Positions 44,712 through 53,631 of a stretch of 64,000 nt of DNA are shown piece by piece. A program made the position numbers and the translations under genes. The notes beneath the pieces were generated by a model. It saw only the letters and a list, made by a program, of their open reading frames with translations, was not told where the DNA came from and searched no databases. Every line of letters starts with the position of its first letter. The first letter of the stretch is position 1. Source of the stretch: Hyphomicrobiales bacterium (GTDB taxonomy: Bacteria; Pseudomonadota; Alphaproteobacteria; Rhizobiales; Rhizobiaceae); the NCBI GenBank assembly GCA_900466475.1, contig UBMI01000007.1, positions 514,569 to 578,568 on the forward strand. The letters are read 5' to 3'.

Positions 44712-45792
44712 GTGCTGCTCCTGCATGGTTGAGGATCAAATCCAGTTCATGTGATGCGCCGGCAAGCGAACGCTCTTCGATAACAAAGCGTCGGGCGGCA
44801 GATCCCATGGCGTCACGGCGCGCCCTGTCATCCAGCAGTCCGGCAACAGCGAGCGCATAGGCTTCCACATTGCCAGCAGGCGTCAATAGCCCGGTCACGT
44901 CAGCCTCCACCACGGCAGGCACCCCGGCAGTTTCCTGCGCCACGACGGGAAGCCCCGCCGCCTGCGCTTCGAGATAGGCAAGTCCATAGGCTTCACCACA
45001 GCCCGGCCAAACATAGATGCCGCTCTTCGAAAGCAGGTCGGCTATCTCTTCCGGTTCCCTCTGGCCGAGCCAGTCGATACGACCGGGGGCAAAGCCCGCA
45101 AACAGCGCCTCCACCTCAGCTCTTAACGGACCGTCGCCAATGATGCCGAGCGTCCAGGGCCGATCCTCGATCTTACGCAGTGCCGCAGCGAGCATCGTGT
45201 AGCTCTCCATCTTGTCACCGGCCCGCATCATCGCCACGCTCGCCAAGCGTTGCGAAACGGGAGCAGGCGTTGCCGCTTCGAAGAGCACTGTGTCGATGAA
45301 AGGTTTTACTCCGGCAATACGCGCTTCGGGAAAGACGTCTTCCAATCCTTTCCGGTCGCGTTCGGTAAAGGCGATATTGACCGCCGCCTGACGGATCGCC
45401 TCGCCGACCGGCTTCTGAAACAATGCCCAGCCCATCGCGTCGCGCTTGCGCGAATAGGAGGCTTCGGCGGTCACATAGGGAATGGTGAATTCCGCAGCGA
45501 TCGCCGGTCCGAAGAGATCGGGGGACTTGTAGTAAGGATGATAGCAGAACCAGAGTTCCGGCTTCGGCTCGTCCCGCCATTTGTGCCGAAGCCGCTGGAG
45601 CTCCTCCCCGGCCCTCGATAGCGCTTCGGCCGCCGCTTCCGGCGTGCCGGCATGGATGCGGAATTGAGACACGACCTCGACTGAATGCCCGGCCATTTCC
45701 AGCGCCCGGATCAACAGCTGCGCCATCAAGCGGTCACCTGACGGCACCGGATGATCAGGCGATTTCATCGGCGCGTAGAAAGCGATCCTCAT
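44701..45792 (-). CDS. Family 4 glycosyltransferase
   Basis: The 363-residue GT-B enzyme has an N-terminal acceptor domain (RIAFYAPMKSPDHPVPSGDR) and a C-terminal donor domain (WTLGIIGDGPLRAEVEALF, then VWPGCGEAYGLAYLEAQAAG with the E-x7-E motif). It is predicted to transfer a sugar from a nucleotide or lipid donor to a surface or lipid glycan. GGAG lies 7 bases before ATG 45792. It is the first gene of a two-gene operon with the deacetylase-like gene. Confidence 0.83.
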   Translation of the reverse strand: MRIAFYAPMKSPDHPVPSGDRLMAQLLIRALEMAGHSVEVVSQFRIHAGTPEAAAEALSRAGEELQRLRHKWRDEPKPELWFCYHPYYKSPDLFGPAIAAEFTIPYVTAEASYSRKRDAMGWALFQKPVGEAIRQAAVNIAFTERDRKGLEDVFPEARIAGVKPFIDTVLFEAATPAPVSQRLASVAMMRAGDKMESYTMLAAALRKIEDRPWTLGIIGDGPLRAEVEALFAGFAPGRIDWLGQREPEEIADLLSKSGIYVWPGCGEAYGLAYLEAQAAGLPVVAQETAGVPAVVEADVTGLLTPAGNVEAYALAVAGLLDDRARRDAMGSAARRFVIEERSLAGASHELDLILNHAGAAHDR

Positions 45793-45984
45793 CGCGACAC
45801 TCCGCGTATGACAGTGTGTTTCCAATCGGCGCTCACGCCGTAAGCGAAAATTTCCGCTATTGTCACTATCCTTGAACGATACAGGCAGGCATACCGAAGC
45901 GATCGTGATTAGACGAGACGATAATTCCGCCCTTTTTCGTCTTCTCTAGTGCATTTGCGATTTGAGCTTCAAGAACAGGAATTG

Positions 45985-47700
45985 ATGACCACGGTCTGGG
46001 CCACAGGGATTTTTTCGGAACGTACGATCAGGAAGGCCAGACTCGGTTCCGGCCTTGTGATGTTCGTCTTCATCATCCTGCATATGTCAAACCATGCGTT
46101 GGGGCTCGTTTCGCTGACGGCAGCCGACGATGCGCGCCGACTGTTTCTGGGGGTCTGGCGCAATCCGCTCGGCACTCTGCTCTTCTACGGCTCGGTCCTG
46201 GTCCATCTGACGCTGGTGCTACGTGGGCTCTATATGCGCCGCAGCCTCATCATGCCGAAGAACGAGATGGCGCAAATCGTTCTCGGCCTTCTGATTCCGC
46301 TGCTGCTTATCGACCATGTTATCGGCACACGCATCGTCCATGCGCTCTACAGCTATAGCGACAATTACGAAACGATCGTCCGCACGCTTTGGATCAACTC
46401 GCCGAAGGACGGTGTACGCCAGACTTTCGCACTGCTTGCCGTATGGATCCACGGCTGTATCGGCATCCATTTCTGGCTGCGCTACCGGTCGTGGTACGTC
46501 AATTCCTCGTCGCTGCTTCTGGCCATCGCCATTCTCCTGCCGGTGCTGGCGCTGCTCGGTTTCGTCGAGATGGGCCGCACGCTGTCCGATCCCTCCTACG
46601 TCCAGTCGGAATCCGACCACTACGAGGAAACAATCAATACCCGCTACTACAACGATCCCGAGGCGCGTGAGGAAATCGCGAAGATCCGCGCCGGGCTCTT
46701 CGGCAGCTTTTCCGCAGCACTTGCCCTCGTCATTCTGGCACGGGCGCGCCGCAGGTTGAAAGAGCGGGCGACCCAGGTCGCCGTTCACTATCCCGGCGGC
46801 GAGACGGTTCGTGTGCCACGCGGCTTTACAGTCCTGGAGGCAAGCAGGCTTGGCGGCCTGCCGCACTATTCGGTTTGTGGTGGCAAGGGCCAGTGCTCCA
46901 CGTGCCGCGTCCAGATTCTCAGCGATTATTGGACCCTGCCGCCACCCGACAAGCTGGAGCAGACGACGCTGAAGCGCATCAATGCGGCAGCCGATGTACG
47001 CCTCGCCTGTCAGCTCCGCCCGGACAAGGACTTGACCGTGGCGCCACTGCTCGTGCCGCAGACAGAAGCAGCCCTCCCCGCCAATAGCCAGGAAACCAGC
47101 CCCGGCCGCGAGCGCGACATCGCCGTACTCTTCTGTGACATGCGTCATTTCACGACGCTGACCGAGACCCGCCTGCCCTTCGACGTCGTCTTCCTGCTCA
47201 ACCGCTATTTCGGGATCGTCGGCAAGGCGGTGGAACAGGCCGGCGGACAGCTCGACAAATTCATCGGCGACGGCGCCATGGCACTCTTCGGCCTCAACAC
47301 CACGCCAGAGGAAGGCTGCCGGCAGGCTGTCGCGGCCGCAACCGCGATTGCTGCCGAGGTGGAAAAACTCGCCGCCGAACTTTCCGACGAACTGCCTTTG
47401 CCGCTGCAAATCGTGATCGGCATCCACGCCGGCCCGGCAGTCGTCGGCACGATGGGCTATGGGCGAGTGCGCAGCCTGACGGCCGTCGGCGATACGGTCA
47501 ATGTCGCAAGCCGCCTGGAGACGGCGGCCAAGGAGCTCAATGCCGCGATCGTGATCTCCGAGCCGGTCGCAAAAGGCGCCGGCATTGATCTGGAACCGGT
47601 CGAAAGCTGCGAAATCAATGTGCGTGGACGGGCGCTCCCCTTGAAAGTCTATGTCATTCCGAGAGAGAAGGCCGCCGAACCGCTCAAGGAAAAGCAATAA
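45985..47700 (+). CDS. cyaC: Adenylate cyclase CyaC: diheme membrane anchor, 2Fe-2S domain, class III cyclase
   Basis: The 571-residue protein has three parts. Residues 1-255 form a six-helix anchor like the cytochrome b subunit of succinate dehydrogenase, with candidate heme histidines 33, 37, 74, 111, 119, 156 and 162. Residues 262-355 are a plant-type ferredoxin with Cys298, 304, 307 and 342. Residues 376-560 are a class III cyclase with metal Asp385 and Asp429, Lys425 in LDKFIGDG, and GDTVNVASR near 502-510. This matches the S. meliloti CyaC described as a quinone/redox-responsive cyclase. ATG 45985 follows CAGGAATTG; a longer GTG start at 45949 is less likely. Confidence 0.92.
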   Translation: MTTVWATGIFSERTIRKARLGSGLVMFVFIILHMSNHALGLVSLTAADDARRLFLGVWRNPLGTLLFYGSVLVHLTLVLRGLYMRRSLIMPKNEMAQIVLGLLIPLLLIDHVIGTRIVHALYSYSDNYETIVRTLWINSPKDGVRQTFALLAVWIHGCIGIHFWLRYRSWYVNSSSLLLAIAILLPVLALLGFVEMGRTLSDPSYVQSESDHYEETINTRYYNDPEAREEIAKIRAGLFGSFSAALALVILARARRRLKERATQVAVHYPGGETVRVPRGFTVLEASRLGGLPHYSVCGGKGQCSTCRVQILSDYWTLPPPDKLEQTTLKRINAAADVRLACQLRPDKDLTVAPLLVPQTEAALPANSQETSPGRERDIAVLFCDMRHFTTLTETRLPFDVVFLLNRYFGIVGKAVEQAGGQLDKFIGDGAMALFGLNTTPEEGCRQAVAAATAIAAEVEKLAAELSDELPLPLQIVIGIHAGPAVVGTMGYGRVRSLTAVGDTVNVASRLETAAKELNAAIVISEPVAKGAGIDLEPVESCEINVRGRALPLKVYVIPREKAAEPLKEKQ

Positions 47701-48578
47701 TGTCCGGCCAAGCGTGGCTAACTGGCAAATATTGGAGGCGTCGTTTGCGCAAGGCGCGCAATGCGCTGGCCACGCGTTTCTTCAACACTCGTTTTGGCCG
47801 CCGGCTGCTGATTGAAAATATCGGGACGCGCGTCATCTCCATGACGGTCGATGCCGGCGATCACCTGATGAGCTTTTCGCCCGCCGACTATATCGGCCGC
47901 AAGGTCTTCCGGAAGGGCCATTTCGAACGCGAGGCCGTCGATCGGCTGCTCGTGATCCTGCGCCAGCGCGGCTTGCTGAGAAAAGACAGCATGTTGCTCG
48001 AGATCGGCGGAAATATCGGCACACAGACCGTCTATTTTGCGCTCGCGCGAGCATTTTCCGGCATCGTCAGCGTCGAGCCGGACCCGCGCAATTTTCGCCT
48101 TCTGGAACAGAACATCCGTCAGAATGGGCTCGCGGATGTGGTTCGCCTCGTCAACTGCGCCGCTGGCGAAGGTAAAGGCGAGATCGACTTCTTTCTAAAC
48201 AGCGCCAATCATGGCAAGAGCAGCGCCATCCGCCAGAGCGCCAGCGACCAGAGGATCAGCGTTCCGGTGCGCTCCGTGACCGGCATCCTCGAAGACCTCG
48301 GCATCGATCAGGCGTCCATCGGTCTCGTCTGGATGGATATCGAGGGGTATGAGCCGGTTGCCTGTCGCTCGATGCTGCCGCTGCTTGCCCGCCGCGCGCC
48401 GCTCTATATGGAGTTCACGCCGCTCTTCTACGGCCCTGAAGGCACAAAAGCCTTCATTCGTATGCTCGCTGGCTTCTACGAGAATTGTCTCGTGGTCTTC
48501 GAGGACCACGAGAAGGAGATGAAAGTCCGTGATCTGCCGGGCGAATTCGATCAATATGACGTACTGTTCCTGCCTTAG
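47700..48578 (+). CDS. FkbM-family methyltransferase
   Basis: The 292-residue SAM-dependent methyltransferase has a FkbM core: LLEIGGNIGTQTVYFAL (SAM loop), VSVEPDPRNFRLLEQNIRQN and LVWMDIEGYEP. FkbM enzymes O-methylate small molecules or sugars. The start codon overlaps the cyaC stop (TAATG), implying translational coupling with the cyclase. That is an unusual partnership and may hint at a glycan or lipid modification linked to respiration state. The acceptor is unknown. Confidence 0.85.
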   Translation: MSGQAWLTGKYWRRRLRKARNALATRFFNTRFGRRLLIENIGTRVISMTVDAGDHLMSFSPADYIGRKVFRKGHFEREAVDRLLVILRQRGLLRKDSMLLEIGGNIGTQTVYFALARAFSGIVSVEPDPRNFRLLEQNIRQNGLADVVRLVNCAAGEGKGEIDFFLNSANHGKSSAIRQSASDQRISVPVRSVTGILEDLGIDQASIGLVWMDIEGYEPVACRSMLPLLARRAPLYMEFTPLFYGPEGTKAFIRMLAGFYENCLVVFEDHEKEMKVRDLPGEFDQYDVLFLP

Positions 48579-48590
48579 ACCGAACAAGAG

Positions 48591-49496
48591 CTATCCGGCT
48601 GACTGCATCGCCAGCGATTGATGGCAATGCACACCAGCAAGTACCCCTGAGGCGGAAGCAAGCGTGGCGTTGTGCATGGCACTCGCCGCGTCGCCGGCGG
48701 CAAAGACACCCTTGACGGTCGTTTCCTTGTTATCGCCGGTCCGGATGACAGGACCAAACGGACCATCGTCGAAGACACAGCCAAGTTGCTCGGCAAGCGG
48801 ACTGGCCATCGCCGTTTTCGGAGCGACAAACACGGCATCGAGCGGCACGATCCGGCCATCGGTGAGGCGAACGGCCTCAAGCCTGGGACTATCGCCCAAT
48901 AATTCCACGACGGGGCTGCGCTCGATCCGTACGCCGCGAGCGGTCAGCCGCACGAGTTGCTCTTCATCGGGCTCGAATAGCGCTTGGGTGAAATAGGTTG
49001 TCTCTCCCCAGTCGGGAATCAGCATGGCCGAATGTGCTGAAAGCGGATGGTTTGCGAGAACACCGAGCCTGCCGCCGCTCACCTCATAGCCGTGGCAATA
49101 GGGGCAGTGCAGCACGGAGTGTCCCCATCGCTCCCGCAGACCGGAGATCTCGGGCAGTGTATCTCTGATCCCGGTTGCCAGGACGATGCGCGCGACCCTT
49201 TCTTCGCCACCACCCTCGATGTCGATGACGAATTCGCCGCCATCGGCACGCGCATGAACAACCTCCCCGTCCCGAATGGTGACGGTCGGATAAAGCGCAA
49301 GCTGCCGCTTTCCCTCCCGCATAATCGCCGCCGGCGTCTGGCCATCCTGGCCCAGGAAGCCATGGGAGGCCGGCGAATATCGATTGCGCGGCGCCCCCGC
49401 ATCGACAAGCAGAACCCGGCGCAACGCCCGGGCCAGCTGCATTGCCGCGGACAGGCCGGCGAAATTTCCGCCGACAACGATAGCCTCGTATGACAT
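48591..49496 (-). CDS. NAD(P)/FAD-dependent oxidoreductase, thioredoxin-reductase-like
   Basis: The 301-residue flavoprotein has an FAD loop (IVVGGNFAGLSAAMQLARA), an NAD(P)-binding second Rossmann region and a C-terminal GVFAAGDAAS. The redox pair is CPYC in VLHCPYCHGYEVSG, the position of the active disulfide in TrxB-like proteins. ATG 49496 (MSYEAIVVG) is used. It is divergent from an Rrf2 regulator with an inverted repeat between them, a common arrangement in which Rrf2 represses the flavoprotein gene. Confidence 0.85.
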   Translation of the reverse strand: MSYEAIVVGGNFAGLSAAMQLARALRRVLLVDAGAPRNRYSPASHGFLGQDGQTPAAIMREGKRQLALYPTVTIRDGEVVHARADGGEFVIDIEGGGEERVARIVLATGIRDTLPEISGLRERWGHSVLHCPYCHGYEVSGGRLGVLANHPLSAHSAMLIPDWGETTYFTQALFEPDEEQLVRLTARGVRIERSPVVELLGDSPRLEAVRLTDGRIVPLDAVFVAPKTAMASPLAEQLGCVFDDGPFGPVIRTGDNKETTVKGVFAAGDAASAMHNATLASASGVLAGVHCHQSLAMQSAG

Positions 49497-49558
49497 AGCA
49501 CTCTCCTTCGACGACATCTCAATCATGAATCAACATAAGTTACATGAAATGAAGCGGT

Positions 49559-49576
49559 CAAGTATCATGTTACTTG
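49559..49576. promoter_or_regulatory. Candidate Rrf2 operator
   Basis: CAAGTATCATGTTACTTG has perfect 6-bp arms (CAAGTA/TACTTG) and a nearly symmetric centre. It lies between the divergent flavoprotein and Rrf2 genes. A related half-site, AAGTTACATG, occurs at 49538-49547, and GTTAC again near 49581. Confidence 0.55.
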
Positions 49577-49632
49577 TCTTGTTACGATCCGCTTGTGATA
49601 ATGGCGCATTCGATCGACAGGAATGAAACCTC

Positions 49633-50088
49633 ATGCGCAATGACAGCCGCCTTTCACGCATGCTGCACGTGCTGATCCATATGGATCGGCATGAGCATTC
49701 GGCGACCTCTGAAATGATTGGCAAGATGCTGAACACCAATCCCGTCGTCGTCCGCCGCACCATGGCCGGCCTTCGAGCGCAGGGCTATGTCCGTTCCGAA
49801 AAGGGGCATGGCGGAGGCTGGACGCTGGTGCGTCCGCTATCGGAAATCACCCTGCTCGATGTCTATAACGCCATCGGCGAACCGCATCTTTTCGCGATCG
49901 GGCCGGCCGATGACCAGCCTACATGCCTTGTGGAGCAAGCCGTAAATGCCGCTCTCGAGGACGCGATGAAGGAGGCACAGGCGCTTCTCCTGCGGCGGCT
50001 GGGCAGCGTGACGCTGGACAAGATCGCGGCCGACTTCGAGGCAAAATTTGCCGAACGCTCGGCGACACCCTATTCCTGCGCCTCATGA
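49633..50088 (+). CDS. Rrf2-family transcriptional regulator
   Basis: The 151-residue protein has an N-terminal winged helix (SATSEMIGKMLNTNPVVVRR, then KGHGGGWTLVRPLSEITLLD). It lacks the three-cysteine cluster of IscR/NsrR: only one Cys in PTCLVE and one at the C-terminus (YSCAS) are present, so it is probably a YwnA-like or thiol-sensing member. ATG 49633 follows CAGGAATG. It is divergent from the flavoprotein gene and is the likely repressor of both. Confidence 0.83.
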   Translation: MRNDSRLSRMLHVLIHMDRHEHSATSEMIGKMLNTNPVVVRRTMAGLRAQGYVRSEKGHGGGWTLVRPLSEITLLDVYNAIGEPHLFAIGPADDQPTCLVEQAVNAALEDAMKEAQALLLRRLGSVTLDKIAADFEAKFAERSATPYSCAS

Positions 50089-50095
50089 GCGCGGA

Positions 50096-50575
50096 TCATT
50101 TCCTGCGGTAGAGGAAATAGCGGCCTTCCTTGATGCCGTCGGGCAAAGGCAGAGGCAAAAGCTCGGCGTGCTCCAGCGGCAAGCCGCTGACTGCGATTCC
50201 GTGACGCGTAAGAACGCCAGCCATCAACTGCGGCAGCCAGGTCAGCGTGACGGCATCGATCTCGTCATGTCCGGTGCCGATATCGGCATGCGCGAGCGCA
50301 GCATTGATTCCGAGGAACGCCTGGCCGGTGTCGCGGATATTGCCAGTCACCATGTTTTCGGCCGGCGGTGTTGAGGCGGAATAGGAACGTATTTCCCAAT
50401 CGAAGGCGATAATGCGGCGGTCGGGAAAATGCTCGCGCAGATGGTCGTAGGTGCGACCGTTGCCGAGGCCAAATTCGAGCACCGGCCCCTCCACCTCTTC
50501 CACCAGATCAATGATCGCGTTGAGAATATCGCGTTGAGCCGTCAATCGGCGAATGAAGCTGTCGAGGCGGCTCAT
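50096..50575 (-). CDS. Small class I SAM-dependent methyltransferase
   Basis: The 159-residue protein has the SAM loop VLEFGLGNGRTYDHL, then RRIIAFDWEIRSY and a compact C-terminal half. It lacks the C-terminal extension of larger methyltransferases. ATG 50575 (MSRLDSFIRRL) follows GGACGGGACAAG. The family is widespread in rhizobia and its substrate is unknown. It is divergent from the DUF3095 gene and convergent with the Rrf2 gene. Confidence 0.75.
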   Translation of the reverse strand: MSRLDSFIRRLTAQRDILNAIIDLVEEVEGPVLEFGLGNGRTYDHLREHFPDRRIIAFDWEIRSYSASTPPAENMVTGNIRDTGQAFLGINAALAHADIGTGHDEIDAVTLTWLPQLMAGVLTRHGIAVSGLPLEHAELLPLPLPDGIKEGRYFLYRRK

Positions 50576-50696
50576 CTTGTCCCGTCCATCATAAAATATG
50601 TCAGCGGTGCTACCATATCGATGCAGTGTAAGTCGATTGCCGGAAACGCAAATTGCCGTTGCAGCGGTAACACGGGTCTGTGATAAACTCAGCCTC

Positions 50697-51872
50697 ATGA
50701 ACGAGATGTCCAACGACGCATTCTTCGCCAACGTGCCTGTCTTCAGCGACTTCGAAGGCGTGACCGATGAGAGCAATTATCAGCCGCTGCCCGAAGGATG
50801 GGTGCTGGCGATGGCCGATATCGTCGGCTCGACGAAGGCGATTTCCGGCGGCCGCTACAAGGACGTCAACATGGCCGGTGCCAGCGTCATTTCCGCGGTG
50901 CTGAATGCCGTCGGCAAGGGCGACTATCCCTTCGTCTTTGCCGGCGACGGCGCGTTGATCGCCTTGCCCGTTTCGCTTGAGAAGGAAGCGCGCAAGGCGC
51001 TTGCCGCGACGCAGGTCTGGGTGAAGGAAGATCTCGACCTCGATTTGCGCATCGCCATCGTACCCATCGCGGATATTCGCGCAGAGGGTCTCGACGTACG
51101 CGTCGCCCGTTATTCGGCAAGTCCTTATGTCACCTATGCGATGTTTTCCGGCGGTGGCACGATATGGGCCGAGAAGAATATGAAGATGGGCCGTTACGGC
51201 GTCGAGAAGGCCGCACCCGGCACCCGGCCGGATCTGACCGGCCTCTCCTGCCGCTGGAGCCCGATCGAGGCCCGCAACGGAGAGATCGTCTCGATCATCG
51301 CCGTGCCTGGCGAGGACGGCCCGGGGCCGGAATTCCAGGCTCTTGTTACCGGCATCGTTTCCATCACCGCGGAACAGAACCGCAGCGGGCATCCCGTGCC
51401 GGAAAACGGGCCGGAGCTTGCCTTCTCGATGAAGGGTATCAATCGCGAGGTGAAAGCCACCGCACCTGACGGCAAGCGGCTGCGGCAAAAGCTCTTCATC
51501 CTCCTGCAGATCGGCCTGGTCGTCTTCCTGCATAAATTCGGAATTACCTTCACCCATTTCGACGCAAGCCGCTACAAGAGGGACGTCTCAGGCAACTCGG
51601 ATTTCCGTAAATTCGACGATGGACTGAAGATGACAATCGATGTCGACGCCACACATCTCGCCCGCATCGAGATGCTGTTGAAACAGGCACAGGAAAAGGG
51701 CGTGGCCCGTTACGGCCTGCACCGCCAGTCATCGGCACTGATGACCTGCTTCGTGCCGACGCCGCTGTCGCGCGACCACATGCACTTCATCGACGGCGCA
51801 GCTGGCGGTTACGCCGTCGCCGCCAGCCAGATCACCGGCAAGCAGCTTTCCGGCGTGCTCGTTACGCCTTGA
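50697..51872 (+). CDS. DUF3095 protein with cyclase-like motifs
   Basis: The 391-residue soluble protein has a DUF3095 domain over nearly its whole length. The N-terminal third carries LAMADIVGSTKAI (Asp41) and FAGDGALIALP (Asp84), the same two metal-Asp positions as class III nucleotide cyclases. The C-terminal part has HLARIEMLLKQAQEKG. No catalytic activity is known to me for this family. ATG 50697 is used; ATG 50706 is nearly as good. Its 3' end overlaps the convergent sugar dehydrogenase by 11 bases. Confidence 0.75.
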   Translation: MNEMSNDAFFANVPVFSDFEGVTDESNYQPLPEGWVLAMADIVGSTKAISGGRYKDVNMAGASVISAVLNAVGKGDYPFVFAGDGALIALPVSLEKEARKALAATQVWVKEDLDLDLRIAIVPIADIRAEGLDVRVARYSASPYVTYAMFSGGGTIWAEKNMKMGRYGVEKAAPGTRPDLTGLSCRWSPIEARNGEIVSIIAVPGEDGPGPEFQALVTGIVSITAEQNRSGHPVPENGPELAFSMKGINREVKATAPDGKRLRQKLFILLQIGLVVFLHKFGITFTHFDASRYKRDVSGNSDFRKFDDGLKMTIDVDATHLARIEMLLKQAQEKGVARYGLHRQSSALMTCFVPTPLSRDHMHFIDGAAGGYAVAASQITGKQLSGVLVTP

Positions 51873-53205
51873 TGACATGATCGGCCGAGAGGCCGAGCCG
51901 GCTTAAGACGTTTCGGGTGTCGACAATCAGCTTGGCGCTCTTCGAAAGAGCCGCGTAGTCGATCATGTCATGGTCAGTCGCAATGAGAACCGCATCATAC
52001 CCGGCAACGGCTTCCGGTTTCAGGTCGATGGATTTCCGGCCCTTCAGAGCCTGATATTCACGGGTCGACGGGATCTCCGCGACGAAGGGGTCATGATAAT
52101 CCGCCTTGCCGCCCCGCTCTTCGATGATTTCGATCAGCCGCAACGACGGGCTTTCCCTGATGTCGGCAACATTCTTCTTGTAGGCGAGGCCGAGCACGAG
52201 GACGCGTGAGCGGCTGAGTGCCTTGCCGGCACGAATATCCAGCGCCTCTGCCAGCATGCCGACGACATAGCGCGGCATCGCCGAATTGATCTCGCCGGCA
52301 AGCTCGATGAAACGTGTCGGCAGCTCGTATTCGCGCGACTTCCAGGTGAGGTAGAAAGGGTCGATCGGAATGCAGTGGCCACCGAGACCCGGGCCGGGAT
52401 AAAAGGGCATATAACCGAATGGCTTGGTCTTGGCTGCATCGATGACTTCCCACACATCGATCCCCATCGCGGCGTAGACTGTCTTCAGCTCGTTGACGAG
52501 CGCGATGTTGACCGAGCGGAAGATGTTTTCGGTGAGCTTGACCGCTTCCGCAGTGGCATTGGAGGAGACCGGGACGACGGTCGAGACGGCGGCACCATAG
52601 AAGGACTTCATCAGCGACAGGGCTTGCGCGCCGTCGCCTGCAACGACCTTCGGGATGGTCTCAGTGTGGTAATGCTGATTGCCGGGGTCCTCACGCTCCG
52701 GCGAGAAGCCGACGAAGAAGTCGGAACCGGATTTCAGCCCGGTCCCTTCGAGAATGACCTTCACGATATCATCGGTCGTTCCGGGATAGGTTGTCGATTC
52801 CAGCACGATGAGCTGGCCCGGCCGCAGATGGGCGGCGATCGACCGCGACGTCGCTTCCACGAAGGAAAGATCGGGATCCCGATGTTTGGTGAGCGGCGTC
52901 GGCACGCAGATGACGATCACGTCGCAATCCGAAAGGCCGGCAAAATCGGTTGTCGAGGAGAACCGCCCCGCATCGATCTCGGCCGTCAGCGCCTCTTTCG
53001 TCACAGCATCGATATAGGAACGGCGGGCATCCAGCGCGACGATCTTCTTCGGATCGATATCGAAGCCGGTCACGGCAAAGCCGCTACGCGCCACGGCCAT
53101 CGCCAGCGGCAGGCCGACATAACCGAGGCCGATGATGCCGGCGCGCGCAGTACGGGCCTCAATCTTCTTTGAAAGCGTCTCGAAGGTGGAAGAGCTTGCG
53201 TCCAA
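51862..53205 (-). CDS. Nucleotide-sugar dehydrogenase (WbpA/TviB type)
   Basis: The 447-residue enzyme of the UDP-glucose/UDP-GlcNAc(A) 6-dehydrogenase family has an N-terminal Rossmann domain (AGIIGLGYVGLPLAMAVA), VPVSSNATAEAVKLTENIFR, the catalytic Cys in GPGLGGHCIPIDPFYL, and a C-terminal UDP-binding domain. The closest look is UDP-N-acetylglucosamine or -galactosamine dehydrogenase, which supplies uronic acids for surface glycans. The start is probably TTG 53205 with AGAGG upstream; the conserved part begins a few residues later. Confidence 0.83.
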   Translation of the reverse strand: MDASSSTFETLSKKIEARTARAGIIGLGYVGLPLAMAVARSGFAVTGFDIDPKKIVALDARRSYIDAVTKEALTAEIDAGRFSSTTDFAGLSDCDVIVICVPTPLTKHRDPDLSFVEATSRSIAAHLRPGQLIVLESTTYPGTTDDIVKVILEGTGLKSGSDFFVGFSPEREDPGNQHYHTETIPKVVAGDGAQALSLMKSFYGAAVSTVVPVSSNATAEAVKLTENIFRSVNIALVNELKTVYAAMGIDVWEVIDAAKTKPFGYMPFYPGPGLGGHCIPIDPFYLTWKSREYELPTRFIELAGEINSAMPRYVVGMLAEALDIRAGKALSRSRVLVLGLAYKKNVADIRESPSLRLIEIIEERGGKADYHDPFVAEIPSTREYQALKGRKSIDLKPEAVAGYDAVLIATDHDMIDYAALSKSAKLIVDTRNVLSRLGLSADHVIKA

Positions 53206-53631
53206 GGCCGTGCCTCTTGCGAAAAGTGAATCCGAACGCTGATCTAATGCATGATCGCAGCAAATAAAACCCGGCCTCTTTGGCAGCGCCTGACCCTCCC
53301 GCGGCCTGAATTCGTGAGCCGGATATAGACAAAATGATTGGGGGCGGCCGATCCCGGCAACCGGAACGCACAAAAAATTTACTGATGCCATTGTTTCGCA
53401 CTTTCAGCGTGCCTATTTTGGCAAATGATAATGAACTGCTTTGCAAAGATTGCTCGCCCGTTTCCAGGAGGTCGGAAGCTGGCGGGTGTCACAGCCGGTT
53501 GTCGGCAATCGTTGACACGATAATACCGCTCGTACATCCTGATTTTCTTACCATCTGCTCATCGTGAATGGGCAGGTTTGGGCTGTTTTTGCGTTTCGGG
53601 ATGGACGTGCGAAATGAGGATAATACCAAGA
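53206..53631. other. Gene-free stretch before the soluble cyclase
   Basis: I see no supported gene. Open frames here are upstream extensions of neighbouring frames and lack ribosome binding sites. GTGTCA (53486-53491) and TGACAC (53513-53518) form a 6-bp inverted repeat with a 21-base spacer, of doubtful meaning. Confidence 0.4.

Noticed and set aside
46219..47697. 492-codon minus-strand open frame opposite cyaC
   Set aside because: Antisense of a strongly supported three-domain cyclase.
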